DNA of 14,867 bases from Bacteroidales bacterium UBA1223 (GCA_002309155.1 DBXB01000065.1:44746-59612); one strand, 5' to 3'; shown: positions 7,682 through 13,891, numbered from the stretch's first letter. Numbers and translations are program-made. Notes: generated by a model not told the origin, from the sequence alone.

Positions 7682-8812
7682 ATGACAGATACCGTAAAAC
7701 ATAACGAAATCACGGTAAGATATAATCTGCCGGAGAATTGGAACGAAGAGACATCTTTTTCGTTTGACCATTTGTCTGATGTGGTTTTGAGGCTTCACGA
7801 CTCGGCATATAGTTCAGCTGTCAAAGCCATCAATCGTTTCTCCACAGTAAGGAATTATATAATAGGTTACTATATTGTGGAATATGAGCAGCATGGGAGT
7901 GACAGGGCCAAGTATGGTGACCGTCTGCTCAAACGTTTGGCCGAGAAGGTTAACAAACGAGGCATAAACGAGACTTTGCTTAAGAACTGCCGCCGATTCT
8001 ATCTGAATTACCCGCAGGTTTTAAAATATCTGGGTGGAAAATGTCCGACGGCATCGGACTTTTCTAAAGAAATTTGTCCGACGGCATCGGACAAATACGT
8101 TACTCCTGCTGAGAATGTCATCTCTAAACTTTCTTTTTCACATATTGTAGAGATTATGACCGTTGACGATCCATTTGCGCGATTCTTCTATGAGACGGAG
8201 TGTATACGTTGCTGCTGGAGCGTCACGGAACTGCGTCGGCAGATCTCAACTAACTTGTTTTTCCGTGCAGGTGTAAGCAAGAATCCGGAACTGTTGTTGC
8301 AACGTACAGATATCGGTTCGACTCCGGCATTGTCAATCAAAGAGCCATTCTCATTAGAGTTTCTCGACCTGCGTCCTGAAACTTTCACAGAAAACGACTT
8401 AGAAAACGCCCTTATCACTCATCTGCAGGAATTCCTGTTGGAATTAGGCAAAGGATTCTGTTTTGAGAAAAGGCAGAAACGCATGATAATCGATGATGAG
8501 TATTATTATGCCGACTTAGTATTTTACAACCGCATTTTGCATTGCAATGTGATTATAGAACTGAAGGATGACGAGTTCCGCCATGCTGACCTAAGTCAAC
8601 TCAACGCCTATGTGTCATACTTTAGAGAAAACGAGATGAACGAGGGCGACAATCCTCCGATAGGCATACTACTCTGTACACGCAAAGGTGAAAAAATGGT
8701 AGAATATGCCCTTGCAGGGATGGATAATAAGTTGTTTGTTTCCACTTATATGCTTGCCTTGCCAGATAAGAAGACTTTACAGGATTTTCTGTTGCGTGAG
8801 TCGAAACAGTAA
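7682..8812 (+). CDS. PDDEXK nuclease of the YhcG/DUF1016 family
   Basis: This is a 376-residue protein with the two-part DUF1016 layout. Residues about 28-190 are the N-terminal winged-helix-like domain (INRFSTVRNYIIGYYIVEYEQHGSDRAKYGDRLLKRLAEKV...FSHIVEIM...FYETECIRCCWSVTELRRQI). Residues about 220-376 are the YhcG C-terminal nuclease fold. Its active site is visible as YYADLVFYNRILHCNVIIELKDDEF: Asp278, then Glu293-Leu-Lys295, with a following Gln306 in LSQLNAYV. The nuclease is therefore probably intact. Such proteins are common on mobile and defence-rich regions of Bacteroidetes; their targets are poorly known. The linker between the domains carries a doubled CPTASD motif. ATG 7682 is preferred over an upstream TTG (7664) because it yields the usual short N-terminus. 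It is followed 95 bases later by the AT-hook gene. Confidence 0.9.
   Translation: MTDTVKHNEITVRYNLPENWNEETSFSFDHLSDVVLRLHDSAYSSAVKAINRFSTVRNYIIGYYIVEYEQHGSDRAKYGDRLLKRLAEKVNKRGINETLLKNCRRFYLNYPQVLKYLGGKCPTASDFSKEICPTASDKYVTPAENVISKLSFSHIVEIMTVDDPFARFFYETECIRCCWSVTELRRQISTNLFFRAGVSKNPELLLQRTDIGSTPALSIKEPFSLEFLDLRPETFTENDLENALITHLQEFLLELGKGFCFEKRQKRMIIDDEYYYADLVFYNRILHCNVIIELKDDEFRHADLSQLNAYVSYFRENEMNEGDNPPIGILLCTRKGEKMVEYALAGMDNKLFVSTYMLALPDKKTLQDFLLRESKQ
8042..8092 (+). repeat. Two 18-bp direct repeats, each a small hairpin, inside the YhcG-family gene
   Basis: TGTCCGACGGCATCGGAC occurs at 8042-8059 and 8075-8092, exactly 33 bases (11 codons) apart. Each copy holds the inverted pair GTCCGA/TCGGAC around a 5-base loop. 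They encode CPTASD twice (residues 121-126 and 132-137) in the linker between the two domains. The spacing keeps the frame, so copy number could vary without breaking the protein. Confidence 0.85.
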
Positions 8813-8844
8813 AAAAACACAAAGAATAAGTAGCAAAGATTACG

Positions 8845-8852
8845 TATCTTTG
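8845..8852 (+). promoter_or_regulatory. -7 promoter element of the AT-hook gene
   Basis: TATCTTTG matches TAnnTTTG, 56 bases before the ATG at 8908. The context ACGTATCTTTGGC resembles the other promoters of this window. No -33 TTG was found at the expected distance. Confidence 0.5.
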
Positions 8853-8907
8853 GCTTCGCCGACGTTACTTCATTTCGGATATTTATAATTGAATAATAAT
8901 CATATGT

Positions 8908-9939
8908 ATGGATAAACTAGATCATCTTTACGAAGGAAAGGAAAATCTTGAACGTGCCGGATATGAGATTCCTGAAAATATTCTGCATGACTTGGATGAA
9001 CTGGAAACTGAGTTGATAAAGGACGAAGTTATCCCAGCAATAAGCAAAGATATTGAACCAAGGCTATCGAAGATACGTCGAGATGTAGTATTGGTTGTGG
9101 AATATCATCCGGGTGAGCCGGTGAGTGTGGCAATGACCCGAAAAGTCAAAATTAGCGAAATCAGTGGTGCTATCACCCTCACCCCAAAGAATGGTACACC
9201 CGTTACGAGTGATGAGAAGCCGGAAGAAACACCTGAGCATGAACCAACAAAGCATGTTGAGAACTTTACGAAAGGGTTGCGGGTCACATTCCCAGATGGC
9301 ACGGTGATATGCCAAAAAACAGCCATCGATACTATGATTGCTGTCCTGAAAAAGATTGGATTGGAGCGTATTCCACAGGTTGGAATTACTCGCAATGGAT
9401 ATAATCTGGTGGGGAAAGAGAAACGTCCAACAGTACCTGGCAGGATATGGCAACACGAATGCGATGGGTGGTACATATACTCCAACATGAGCAACGATAT
9501 TAAAGCGACTGATCTGCAGATGATATCCGACTACTATAATCTGTCACTTAAAATAGAAAATGGCAAACCCGACACTCCGGCAGAAGAGTTGCGTATTCCC
9601 CAAAGAAAGCGAGGTCGCAAACCAAAACAGGCAGACTTTGGCGATAAAACCGCTCTCATTGAACGATTTCAGAAGTATGTGGAACAACATAACGATCCCC
9701 AAACCGCTAAAGGTTATACCTGCATTTTGAACACTTGGGTGAGAGAATGGATAAACCGAGTGGTTGATGAAAATGCTGACAGCGTGTTTGGTTACACTAA
9801 TGTCGACGACCTCAAGACATGCATCGCCCTGCTTATGGAAGATAAGGCCTTTGTGGAAGAGAACGAAAGAAAACATCATCCATATTCCGCCGCCCTGAAG
9901 AAATACTTAAAATTCAGAATGGAAGAAGAAAATGTATGA
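8908..9939 (+). CDS. Unrecognised protein with central conserved domain and AT-hook
   Basis: I do not recognise a named family for this 343-residue protein. Residues 1-60 are acidic and helical, possibly a coiled coil. Residues 61-100 look like a small beta-rich segment. Residues 118-218 (GLRVTFPDGTVICQKTAIDTMIAVLKKIGLERIPQVGI...GYNLVGKEKRP...DGWYIYSNMSNDIKATDLQMISDYYNLSLKIE) resemble an uncharacterised domain that I recall from restriction-associated Bacteroidetes proteins. Residues 232-241 (PQRKRGRKPK) are a good AT-hook, predicting binding to A+T-rich DNA. The end (ALIERFQKYV...HHPYSAALKKYLKFRMEE) is a helical tail also seen in such proteins. There is no signal peptide or membrane helix. 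It has its own TATCTTTG promoter and lies downstream of a PDDEXK nuclease, so a DNA-related role is likely but inferred. Confidence 0.75.
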   Translation: MDKLDHLYEGKENLERAGYEIPENILHDLDELETELIKDEVIPAISKDIEPRLSKIRRDVVLVVEYHPGEPVSVAMTRKVKISEISGAITLTPKNGTPVTSDEKPEETPEHEPTKHVENFTKGLRVTFPDGTVICQKTAIDTMIAVLKKIGLERIPQVGITRNGYNLVGKEKRPTVPGRIWQHECDGWYIYSNMSNDIKATDLQMISDYYNLSLKIENGKPDTPAEELRIPQRKRGRKPKQADFGDKTALIERFQKYVEQHNDPQTAKGYTCILNTWVREWINRVVDENADSVFGYTNVDDLKTCIALLMEDKAFVEENERKHHPYSAALKKYLKFRMEEENV

Positions 9940-10314
9940 TATTAGAGAATCTTAAGTTGTTCACATTCTGTTGAAAAAAAATAATATTTAGTATCAGAGA
10001 AGAGTCGTATCTTTGCAAAAGAAAACAATAGGAATCATAAAATAGTTAACACTGATAAAACATTCTAATAGAGAGACATAGATAATATTTTAATAACTAG
10101 CGTTTGCATTTATTCAACACTGATCTTGAAATCTGGACAATTTCAAATGAGTATTCCTAAGAATAAGATGCTGTGCGTTGCTACTATGCGCGAGCTTTCT
10201 TGTTGGTAATACGGGCAGTCCAGAGCCTCAGATCGTGAACAAAGATTGTCGCGCATATTTTGTACCCTGATGGCTGCCCTGTTGAAAAAGTTGCAACGCA
10301 CAAAACGCAAAACA
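9940..10314. other. 375-base A+T-rich spacer before the first DUF4417 gene
   Basis: It holds the promoter-like TATCTTTG at 10008-10015 and little else certain. A 20-codon ORF at 10147-10209 (MSIPKNKMLCVATMRELSCW) ends in TAA. The same frame then stays open (YGQSRASDREQRLSRIFCTLMAALLKKL...) right into the DUF4417 gene. It could be a leader peptide or a longer N-terminus broken by one stop, but nothing proves either. No terminator is visible after the AT-hook gene. Confidence 0.5.
10008..10015 (+). promoter_or_regulatory. -7 promoter element upstream of cassette A
   Basis: TATCTTTG followed by CAAAA matches TAnnTTTG and has the same core as the element before cassette B (GTATCTTTGCAA in both). 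It lies about 300 bases before the chosen DUF4417 start, which implies a long leader or a second promoter nearer the gene. A -33 TTG at proper spacing is not seen. Confidence 0.5.
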
Positions 10315-11007
10315 ATGGAACAATTAAAATTATTTGAAGTAGACGTGGCCGAAAAGCCACAACACAGGAAAAGAGACAGGAGAGTAACTCCGTCAAATCT
10401 TGACATTGCTGCAGAAATAGACTGTCCCAGCAGTGGAATGCCAATAGTGGCACCGTCCTATTGCACAACGCTTCCTCAACATTGGCAGTTATTTACGCAG
10501 GCTGTAGGCAGGAAAACCCGAAATGTTCATGCGGGGGTGCTGTGTTTCCAAGACGATTATAAAATAGAGAGGATATGGAACAATCCATATAGGTATTGCT
10601 CAATTATGTCAAATTTCCCATTTGTTGCAAGTCCTGACTATTCTTTATACGAGGGTATGCCAATGGAAATGCAACGATGGAATGTATTTCGAAGCAGATT
10701 GGTGGCGGCCTTTTGGCAAAGAAAAGGGATAAATGTCTTCCCCACCATTTCGTGGAGTGACGAACGCTCATTTGAATTCTGTTTCGATGGAGTGAATGGA
10801 GGTACGGTAGTAATTAGCACATTGGGTTCAATGAAAAGAGAAGAGTCTAAAAAACTATGGAAAGATGGTGCAACAGAAATGATGAATAGAATAAAACCAG
10901 ATATTGTTATTTTGTATGGTCCAAAGGTTGATTTCGATTTTGGGGAAACAAAAGTAATTCATGTTGATTACATATCCAAGAAAGGAGGATTGAATTATGG
11001 GAGGTAG
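10315..11007 (+). CDS. DUF4417 protein, cassette A
   Basis: This 230-residue protein of uncharacterised family DUF4417 is known from bacteria and phages. Its conserved blocks are WNNP (88-91), PDYSLYEGMP (107-116), FWQRKGINVFPTISWS (133-148), FEFCFDG (153-159) and the TLGS turn (169-172). No catalytic motif is known for the family. The ATG at 10315 is chosen because it yields MEQLKLF, which aligns with MEHLDLS of the paralogue in cassette B and puts the conserved blocks at nearly equal residue numbers; a TTG at 10246 and an ATG at 10270 extend the frame. The first 50 residues are basic and probably flexible. The last codons (N-Y-G-R-stop) overlap the ATG of the next gene by 11 bases, so both genes are translated together. 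Paralogue: minus-strand gene ending at 12793. Confidence 0.8.
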   Translation: MEQLKLFEVDVAEKPQHRKRDRRVTPSNLDIAAEIDCPSSGMPIVAPSYCTTLPQHWQLFTQAVGRKTRNVHAGVLCFQDDYKIERIWNNPYRYCSIMSNFPFVASPDYSLYEGMPMEMQRWNVFRSRLVAAFWQRKGINVFPTISWSDERSFEFCFDGVNGGTVVISTLGSMKREESKKLWKDGATEMMNRIKPDIVILYGPKVDFDFGETKVIHVDYISKKGGLNYGR

Positions 11008-11398
11008 AGGTAGCAGAATTCCCGGATATGGGATTCCGGAAGAACAAAGAGAATATAGTACAATAGCTTATATTGACGGAGTTCCTGTTGTTCAATGGGA
11101 TAGAGGCACTAACAATTCAACGATAATGTTGTCGAACACTTCGTATGCCTATTATGCTTATTCAAAAGAACGCCATCAAATTGAGAGTGTATACTTTTAT
11201 GACAAAAACCACGTTATTTATAAACAGATAGAATTCAAGGTAACAGGTAAGGAACATTTTCATTATTTCACTCCGGATAATGATGGAGGCGCTGGAAGAA
11301 TTAGTCATGTTGAAAGCAACCATCACCCGTTGATAGAGGAAGATTGGAAATGGGTAAGAAAAGCAATGGAATTCAATAATAAACATAGAGTATTATGA
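10997..11398 (+). CDS. MGGRGS small protein, cassette A
   Basis: This 133-residue protein begins MGGRGSRIPGYG, a glycine-rich opening that I recall from uncharacterised phage and mobile-element proteins. The core (IESVYFYDKNHVIYKQIEFKVTGKEHFHYFTPDNDGG) aligns with the cassette B protein (IKSFAKYSSDGLKIWEVHLADHHGLHPHYHPWQDGK). Both contain an H-x-H (His87/His89 here). A charged helical tail EEDWKWVRKAMEFNNKH follows. It has no signal or membrane segment. His pairs could bind metal or act in catalysis, but no enzyme family is recognised. The gene overlaps the DUF4417 gene by 11 bases and the next gene by ATGA (4 bases), which fixes the start. A role as effector in a toxin-like module is possible and unproven. 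Confidence 0.75.
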   Translation: MGGRGSRIPGYGIPEEQREYSTIAYIDGVPVVQWDRGTNNSTIMLSNTSYAYYAYSKERHQIESVYFYDKNHVIYKQIEFKVTGKEHFHYFTPDNDGGAGRISHVESNHHPLIEEDWKWVRKAMEFNNKHRVL

Positions 11399-11766
11399 TA
11401 CACAAGGACGCAGAGAAATTTTTGTCGGGATTCGAGAAAGTGAACGAATACTTCGGATTCGACTATATTGGTGAATATGAGTTCCACGATTCTGAGATAG
11501 AAGAAATACGTATAACTAAGGACAATCTTGAGATGAAAGTGCGGATTCCTTATGGAGAACACTGGCATGTAATGCTCCTTCATTTCTATACGGTCAATGA
11601 AATATCTTTGAATGGTATTATGATGCCCATTGCTGGTATTGAAATATATGAACAGGAACCTGTTAAGGGATGGTGCGTGTTTGGGATGGATGGCAATGGT
11701 GGCGAGATTCACTGCGGACGCATTGAGTGTGTTTCGGTGACGCAATTAGTGAGGAATGATGGATGA
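11395..11766 (+). CDS. Variable third protein of cassette A, possible partner or immunity protein
   Basis: This 123-residue acidic soluble protein is of no family I recognise. It starts MIHKDAEKFLSGFEKVNEYFGFDYIGEYEFHDSEIEEIRITKDNLEMKVRI, with the pattern F-H-D-S/A-E-I seen in several small immunity-type and domain-of-unknown-function proteins, followed by alternating beta strands. Its ATG overlaps the stop of the MGGRGS gene (ATGA). Cassette B has a different third protein at the same place. The last codons (NDG-stop) lie inside a GATGGATGATG repeat tract that continues downstream, so the natural C-terminus may have been replaced or trimmed by the repeat. Immunity function is an inference from position only. 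Confidence 0.65.
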   Translation: MIHKDAEKFLSGFEKVNEYFGFDYIGEYEFHDSEIEEIRITKDNLEMKVRIPYGEHWHVMLLHFYTVNEISLNGIMMPIAGIEIYEQEPVKGWCVFGMDGNGGEIHCGRIECVSVTQLVRNDG

Positions 11767-11777
11767 TGTTTGATGGA

Positions 11778-11814
11778 TGATGTATGATGGATAATGGGTG
11801 AGGGAGGATGTGTT
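11778..11814 (+). repeat. GATGGGTGATGGG-type low-complexity repeat, copy 1
   Basis: This tract begins TGATGTATGATGG and ends GGGTGAGGGAGGATGTG. It matches 13951-13987 at 32 of 37 positions in the same orientation. Related GATGGATGATG units extend left to about 11756 and include the stop of the third gene of cassette A. Such tracts are frequent between genes of Bacteroidales; their origin is unclear. Confidence 0.75.
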
Positions 11815-11947
11815 ATGTATTATTGAAGATGGAAGAGGAGAAGGTATGATATTAAATGATTGACAAAATGAGTTTATGACATTTACTGCTATGCCTGTGA
11901 CTTTATAGATCAATCCTTTCGCCCGATAAAATCTCAATAATCGAAGA

Positions 11948-11964
11948 GGGTGCTAGATGCACCC
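11948..11964. terminator. Hairpin between the convergent cassettes, possible two-way terminator
   Basis: GGGTGC, loop TAGAT, GCACCC gives a perfect 6-bp G+C-rich stem. It lies between the stops of the two convergent third genes (11766 and 11977), where a shared terminator is expected. No true T-run follows on either strand, so termination is inferred from position and stem only. Confidence 0.45.
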
Positions 11965-11976
11965 CCTTCACTGAAT

Positions 11977-12429
11977 TTACATAGCCTCGATGTCTTCCAA
12001 TTGATCTATGAGTTTGATTAGTGGTACCCCCTCTATCTCAAATTGCTCAATCAGAGTGTTTGGGTCGGGGAAAGATAAATATTCGTCTGAAAATGGTTTG
12101 CGACATACTCCAGCGTGGTCAGCCTCATAAATCAGATAATACCATTTCCCATTATACTTGAATTGGACATCATAACATTGTATGGCAAAATTATAAAATA
12201 ATATTTCTGCCGCATCTGACGGATATCCCCCATATTCATTCCCGAAACGTTTCACATCAGGAGGGTATTTTGCGTTATACCAATATCCAGCAATGTCACG
12301 TTGTACATAGTAAAATGGCTTGATATCATTGTTCGGGTTTTCTTTGATTTCATCCAGAACCTGACGGTCAATTCTTGAAATCAGTTCGTCAATACTTAAT
12401 TTATCCAATTCGTCGGTGTCGTGTTTCAT
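11977..12429 (-). CDS. Variable third protein of cassette B, possible partner or immunity protein
   Basis: This 150-residue acidic protein is unrecognised. Residues 1-40 are helical (TDELDKLSIDELISRIDRQVLDEIKENPNNDI). The middle is aromatic-rich (FYYVQRDIAGYWYNAKYPPDVKRFGNEYGGYPSDAAEILFYNF). The rest (VQFKYNGKWYYLIYEADHAGVCRKPFSDEYLSFPDPNTLIEQFEIEGVPLIKLIDQLEDIEAM) alternates strand and helix in a manner often seen in small immunity-type proteins. It has no signal or membrane helix. Its ATG overlaps the stop of the MGGRGS gene as ATGA, exactly as in cassette A, but the protein shows no obvious similarity to the cassette A third protein. The role as partner of the MGGRGS protein is inferred. 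Confidence 0.7.
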   Translation of the reverse strand: MKHDTDELDKLSIDELISRIDRQVLDEIKENPNNDIKPFYYVQRDIAGYWYNAKYPPDVKRFGNEYGGYPSDAAEILFYNFAIQCYDVQFKYNGKWYYLIYEADHAGVCRKPFSDEYLSFPDPNTLIEQFEIEGVPLIKLIDQLEDIEAM

Positions 12430-12803
12430 ATTGAGAAGTTTCTAATTCTATATAACAAGTTCTTCATCTCTAGAGTGAGTGGTCGTACATCATCCTTTAC
12501 AGGCTTGCCATCTTGCCAGGGGTGATAGTGAGGATGCAAACCATGATGGTCTGCCAAGTGCACCTCCCATATTTTCAGGCCGTCTGATGAGTATTTTGCA
12601 AAGGATTTTATGTCACTTCCATCTCTTTCTACCGCAACGTATACCCGGCTTGGGGTGTGTGATTCTTCCGGTAACTTAACACCCAGCTTTTTATTCTTGC
12701 GTTCAAGGACAACAATATTTTCTCCAATCTTATAGACTGTTTCGTATGTACGGCCTTCCTCGCTTTCGAGAACGCCACTAGAAAAACTACCTCTACCACC
12801 CAT
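12426..12803 (-). CDS. MGGRGS small protein, cassette B
   Basis: This 125-residue protein begins MGGRGSFSSG and is a paralogue of the cassette A protein. The family pattern is clearer here: SRVYVAVERDGSDIKSFAKYSSDGLKIWEVHLADHHGLHPHYHPW (about residues 52-96), that is, a strand-rich core followed by a cluster of histidines (His86, 87, 90, 92, 94). A helical end (RPLTLEMKNLLYRIRN) closes it. I recall similar MGGRGS...H-x-H proteins in phages, of unknown function. The ATG start is fixed by the conserved MGGRGS and by the 11-base overlap with the DUF4417 stop. The His cluster might bind metal; no named nuclease motif is identified. Confidence 0.78.
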   Translation of the reverse strand: MGGRGSFSSGVLESEEGRTYETVYKIGENIVVLERKNKKLGVKLPEESHTPSRVYVAVERDGSDIKSFAKYSSDGLKIWEVHLADHHGLHPHYHPWQDGKPVKDDVRPLTLEMKNLLYRIRNFSI

Positions 12804-13560
12804 GACTAAAAATATTTAACTGGTTAGACAAACTTGTTTTAGTAACAATCCGACGATTTGTTCGTCGAGGCAATTGTCGAAGACGTTGTAACCGTTCATT
12901 TTGGAAGTAGACGCTGATATCGCTATTTTCACCTGGAATGATATCCCCATAACGGATAATGAGACTTGGATGTAGTTGCTCCTCTATTTCTCTGTATCCA
13001 TTTAACCACAAGTAGCGCGACGTTGAAGAACGGAGAATCCCCAAACTGCCGATAGCAATGACGGATTGCTTTGGTATCCATTGGAAACACAATTCATAAG
13101 TGTCTGGAGTGGACCACGACACATTTGGTATGACTGATATTCCATTAGATTGCCAATAATAAGTCAGGCACCAATTCCGATAGTTGTTGAACATTCTTTC
13201 ATCCCAACTCATATCAATATATTGTGAGAAATCAGGTCCTATTACCGATTCGTATTGCTGGAGTAGTGGAACATATTTCGGTGGATTATTCCAAACACAT
13301 TCAAAGAGTGTGTCATTAAGATAGTAGTGCACAGTTCCTACGTGCGACTTTTCTGCTCGAGCCTCGTTGAAACCTACAAGTCTTTGCGGAACAGGACCGT
13401 CATAAGACATGACCTCACATAGTGTTTTCTCTGATGAGAAATATGAGATTGCACTATTAAGTGGTTCGTCTGATTCAGAGGTGGCACAGTTTGTCATACT
13501 GAATTGCAGCAATGTCGTGTTAATGGATTCTGCAGCACAAGATAAATCAAGATGCTCCAT
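12793..13560 (-). CDS. DUF4417 protein, cassette B
   Basis: This second DUF4417 protein has 255 residues from the ATG at 13560. Conserved blocks: WNNP (90-93), PDFSQYIDM (109-117), YWQSNGISVIPNVSWS (135-150), YELCF (155-159), GSLG (171-174) and LIIRYGD. It aligns along its central part with cassette A but has an extra basic C-terminal tail (ERLQRLRQLPRRTNRRIVTKTSLSNQ) that may bind nucleic acid. An in-frame ATG at 13590 adds MNFIINCKKF; the internal start is chosen because MEHLDLS matches MEQLKLF of the paralogue. The final codons H-G-W-stop overlap the MGGRGS start by 11 bases. Expression is from the promoter at 13638-13667. Molecular role unknown. Confidence 0.8.
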   Translation of the reverse strand: MEHLDLSCAAESINTTLLQFSMTNCATSESDEPLNSAISYFSSEKTLCEVMSYDGPVPQRLVGFNEARAEKSHVGTVHYYLNDTLFECVWNNPPKYVPLLQQYESVIGPDFSQYIDMSWDERMFNNYRNWCLTYYWQSNGISVIPNVSWSTPDTYELCFQWIPKQSVIAIGSLGILRSSTSRYLWLNGYREIEEQLHPSLIIRYGDIIPGENSDISVYFQNERLQRLRQLPRRTNRRIVTKTSLSNQLNIFSHGW

Positions 13561-13612
13561 GAATTTCTTGCAATTAATTATGAAATTCATAATTATAAAT
13601 ATTTACTAGTTG

Positions 13613-13632
13613 CCATTGCACCATTGCAATGG
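13613..13632. promoter_or_regulatory. Operator-like tandem and palindrome at the start of cassette B transcription
   Basis: CCATTGCA occurs twice in tandem (13613-13620 and 13621-13628), and the second copy is part of the 12-bp palindrome CCATTGCAATGG (13621-13632). This lies just beyond the predicted transcription start of the leftward cassette B promoter, a typical place for a repressor site. The binding protein is unknown. Confidence 0.45.
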
Positions 13633-13637
13633 TATTG

Positions 13638-13667
13638 CAAAGATACGAATTTAAAAGACGGCCCCAA
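13638..13667 (-). promoter_or_regulatory. Promoter of cassette B (-33 TTG and -7 TATCTTTG)
   Basis: On the minus strand TTG (13665-13667) is followed after 19 bases by TATCTTTG (13638-13645). Both boxes and the spacing fit the Bacteroidetes housekeeping promoter. The chosen DUF4417 start is about 70 bases downstream. This is the best promoter of the window. Confidence 0.7.
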
Positions 13668-13749
13668 TAGCCTTTTTTCATTATTTTTCAACACCTGTTG
13701 ACCCGATGAGGAAGTTCTCGCCATGATTGACGGCATCGTCCGTTGTGGT

Positions 13750-13792
13750 GGATTCGTAATCCGACGCATGATATTATAAGGATTTGTAATCC
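13750..13792. repeat. Two copies of palindromic GGATTyGTAATCC, 30 bases apart
   Basis: GGATTCGTAATCC at 13750-13762 and GGATTTGTAATCC at 13780-13792. Each can fold on itself (GGATT/AATCC). I recall such paired units as a common dispersed intergenic sequence in Bacteroidales. No gene covers them. Confidence 0.7.
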
Positions 13793-13800
13793 TTTGGAAA

Positions 13801-13836
13801 TAAAAACAGAGTGTGTCTGATGGAGACACACTCTGT
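13801..13836 (-). terminator. Strong leftward Rho-independent terminator
   Basis: A perfect 13-bp stem (13806-13818 with 13824-13836), 5-base loop, is followed on the minus strand by TTTTTA. This orientation stops leftward transcription arriving from the right. No leftward gene is visible between here and the window end, so it may protect cassette B from read-through or be left from a lost gene. On the plus strand no T-run follows. Confidence 0.7.
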
Positions 13837-13864
13837 ACATGTTACTGAAATATCCTCATCTATA

Positions 13865-13891
13865 TTGCGGATGTTTTTGAAAAATCCGCAA
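13865..13891. repeat. Hairpin TTGCGGAT / ATCCGCAA
   Basis: The arms TTGCGGAT (13865-13872) and ATCCGCAA (13884-13891) pair perfectly over 8 bases, and the inner T-run and A-run can extend the stem. No T-run follows directly, so it is not called a terminator. Confidence 0.5.

Noticed and set aside
13593..13829. Minus-strand 78-codon frame containing RITNP repeats
   Set aside because: It is made of the GGATTyGTAATCC repeats, promoter and operator of cassette B; no real protein signal.
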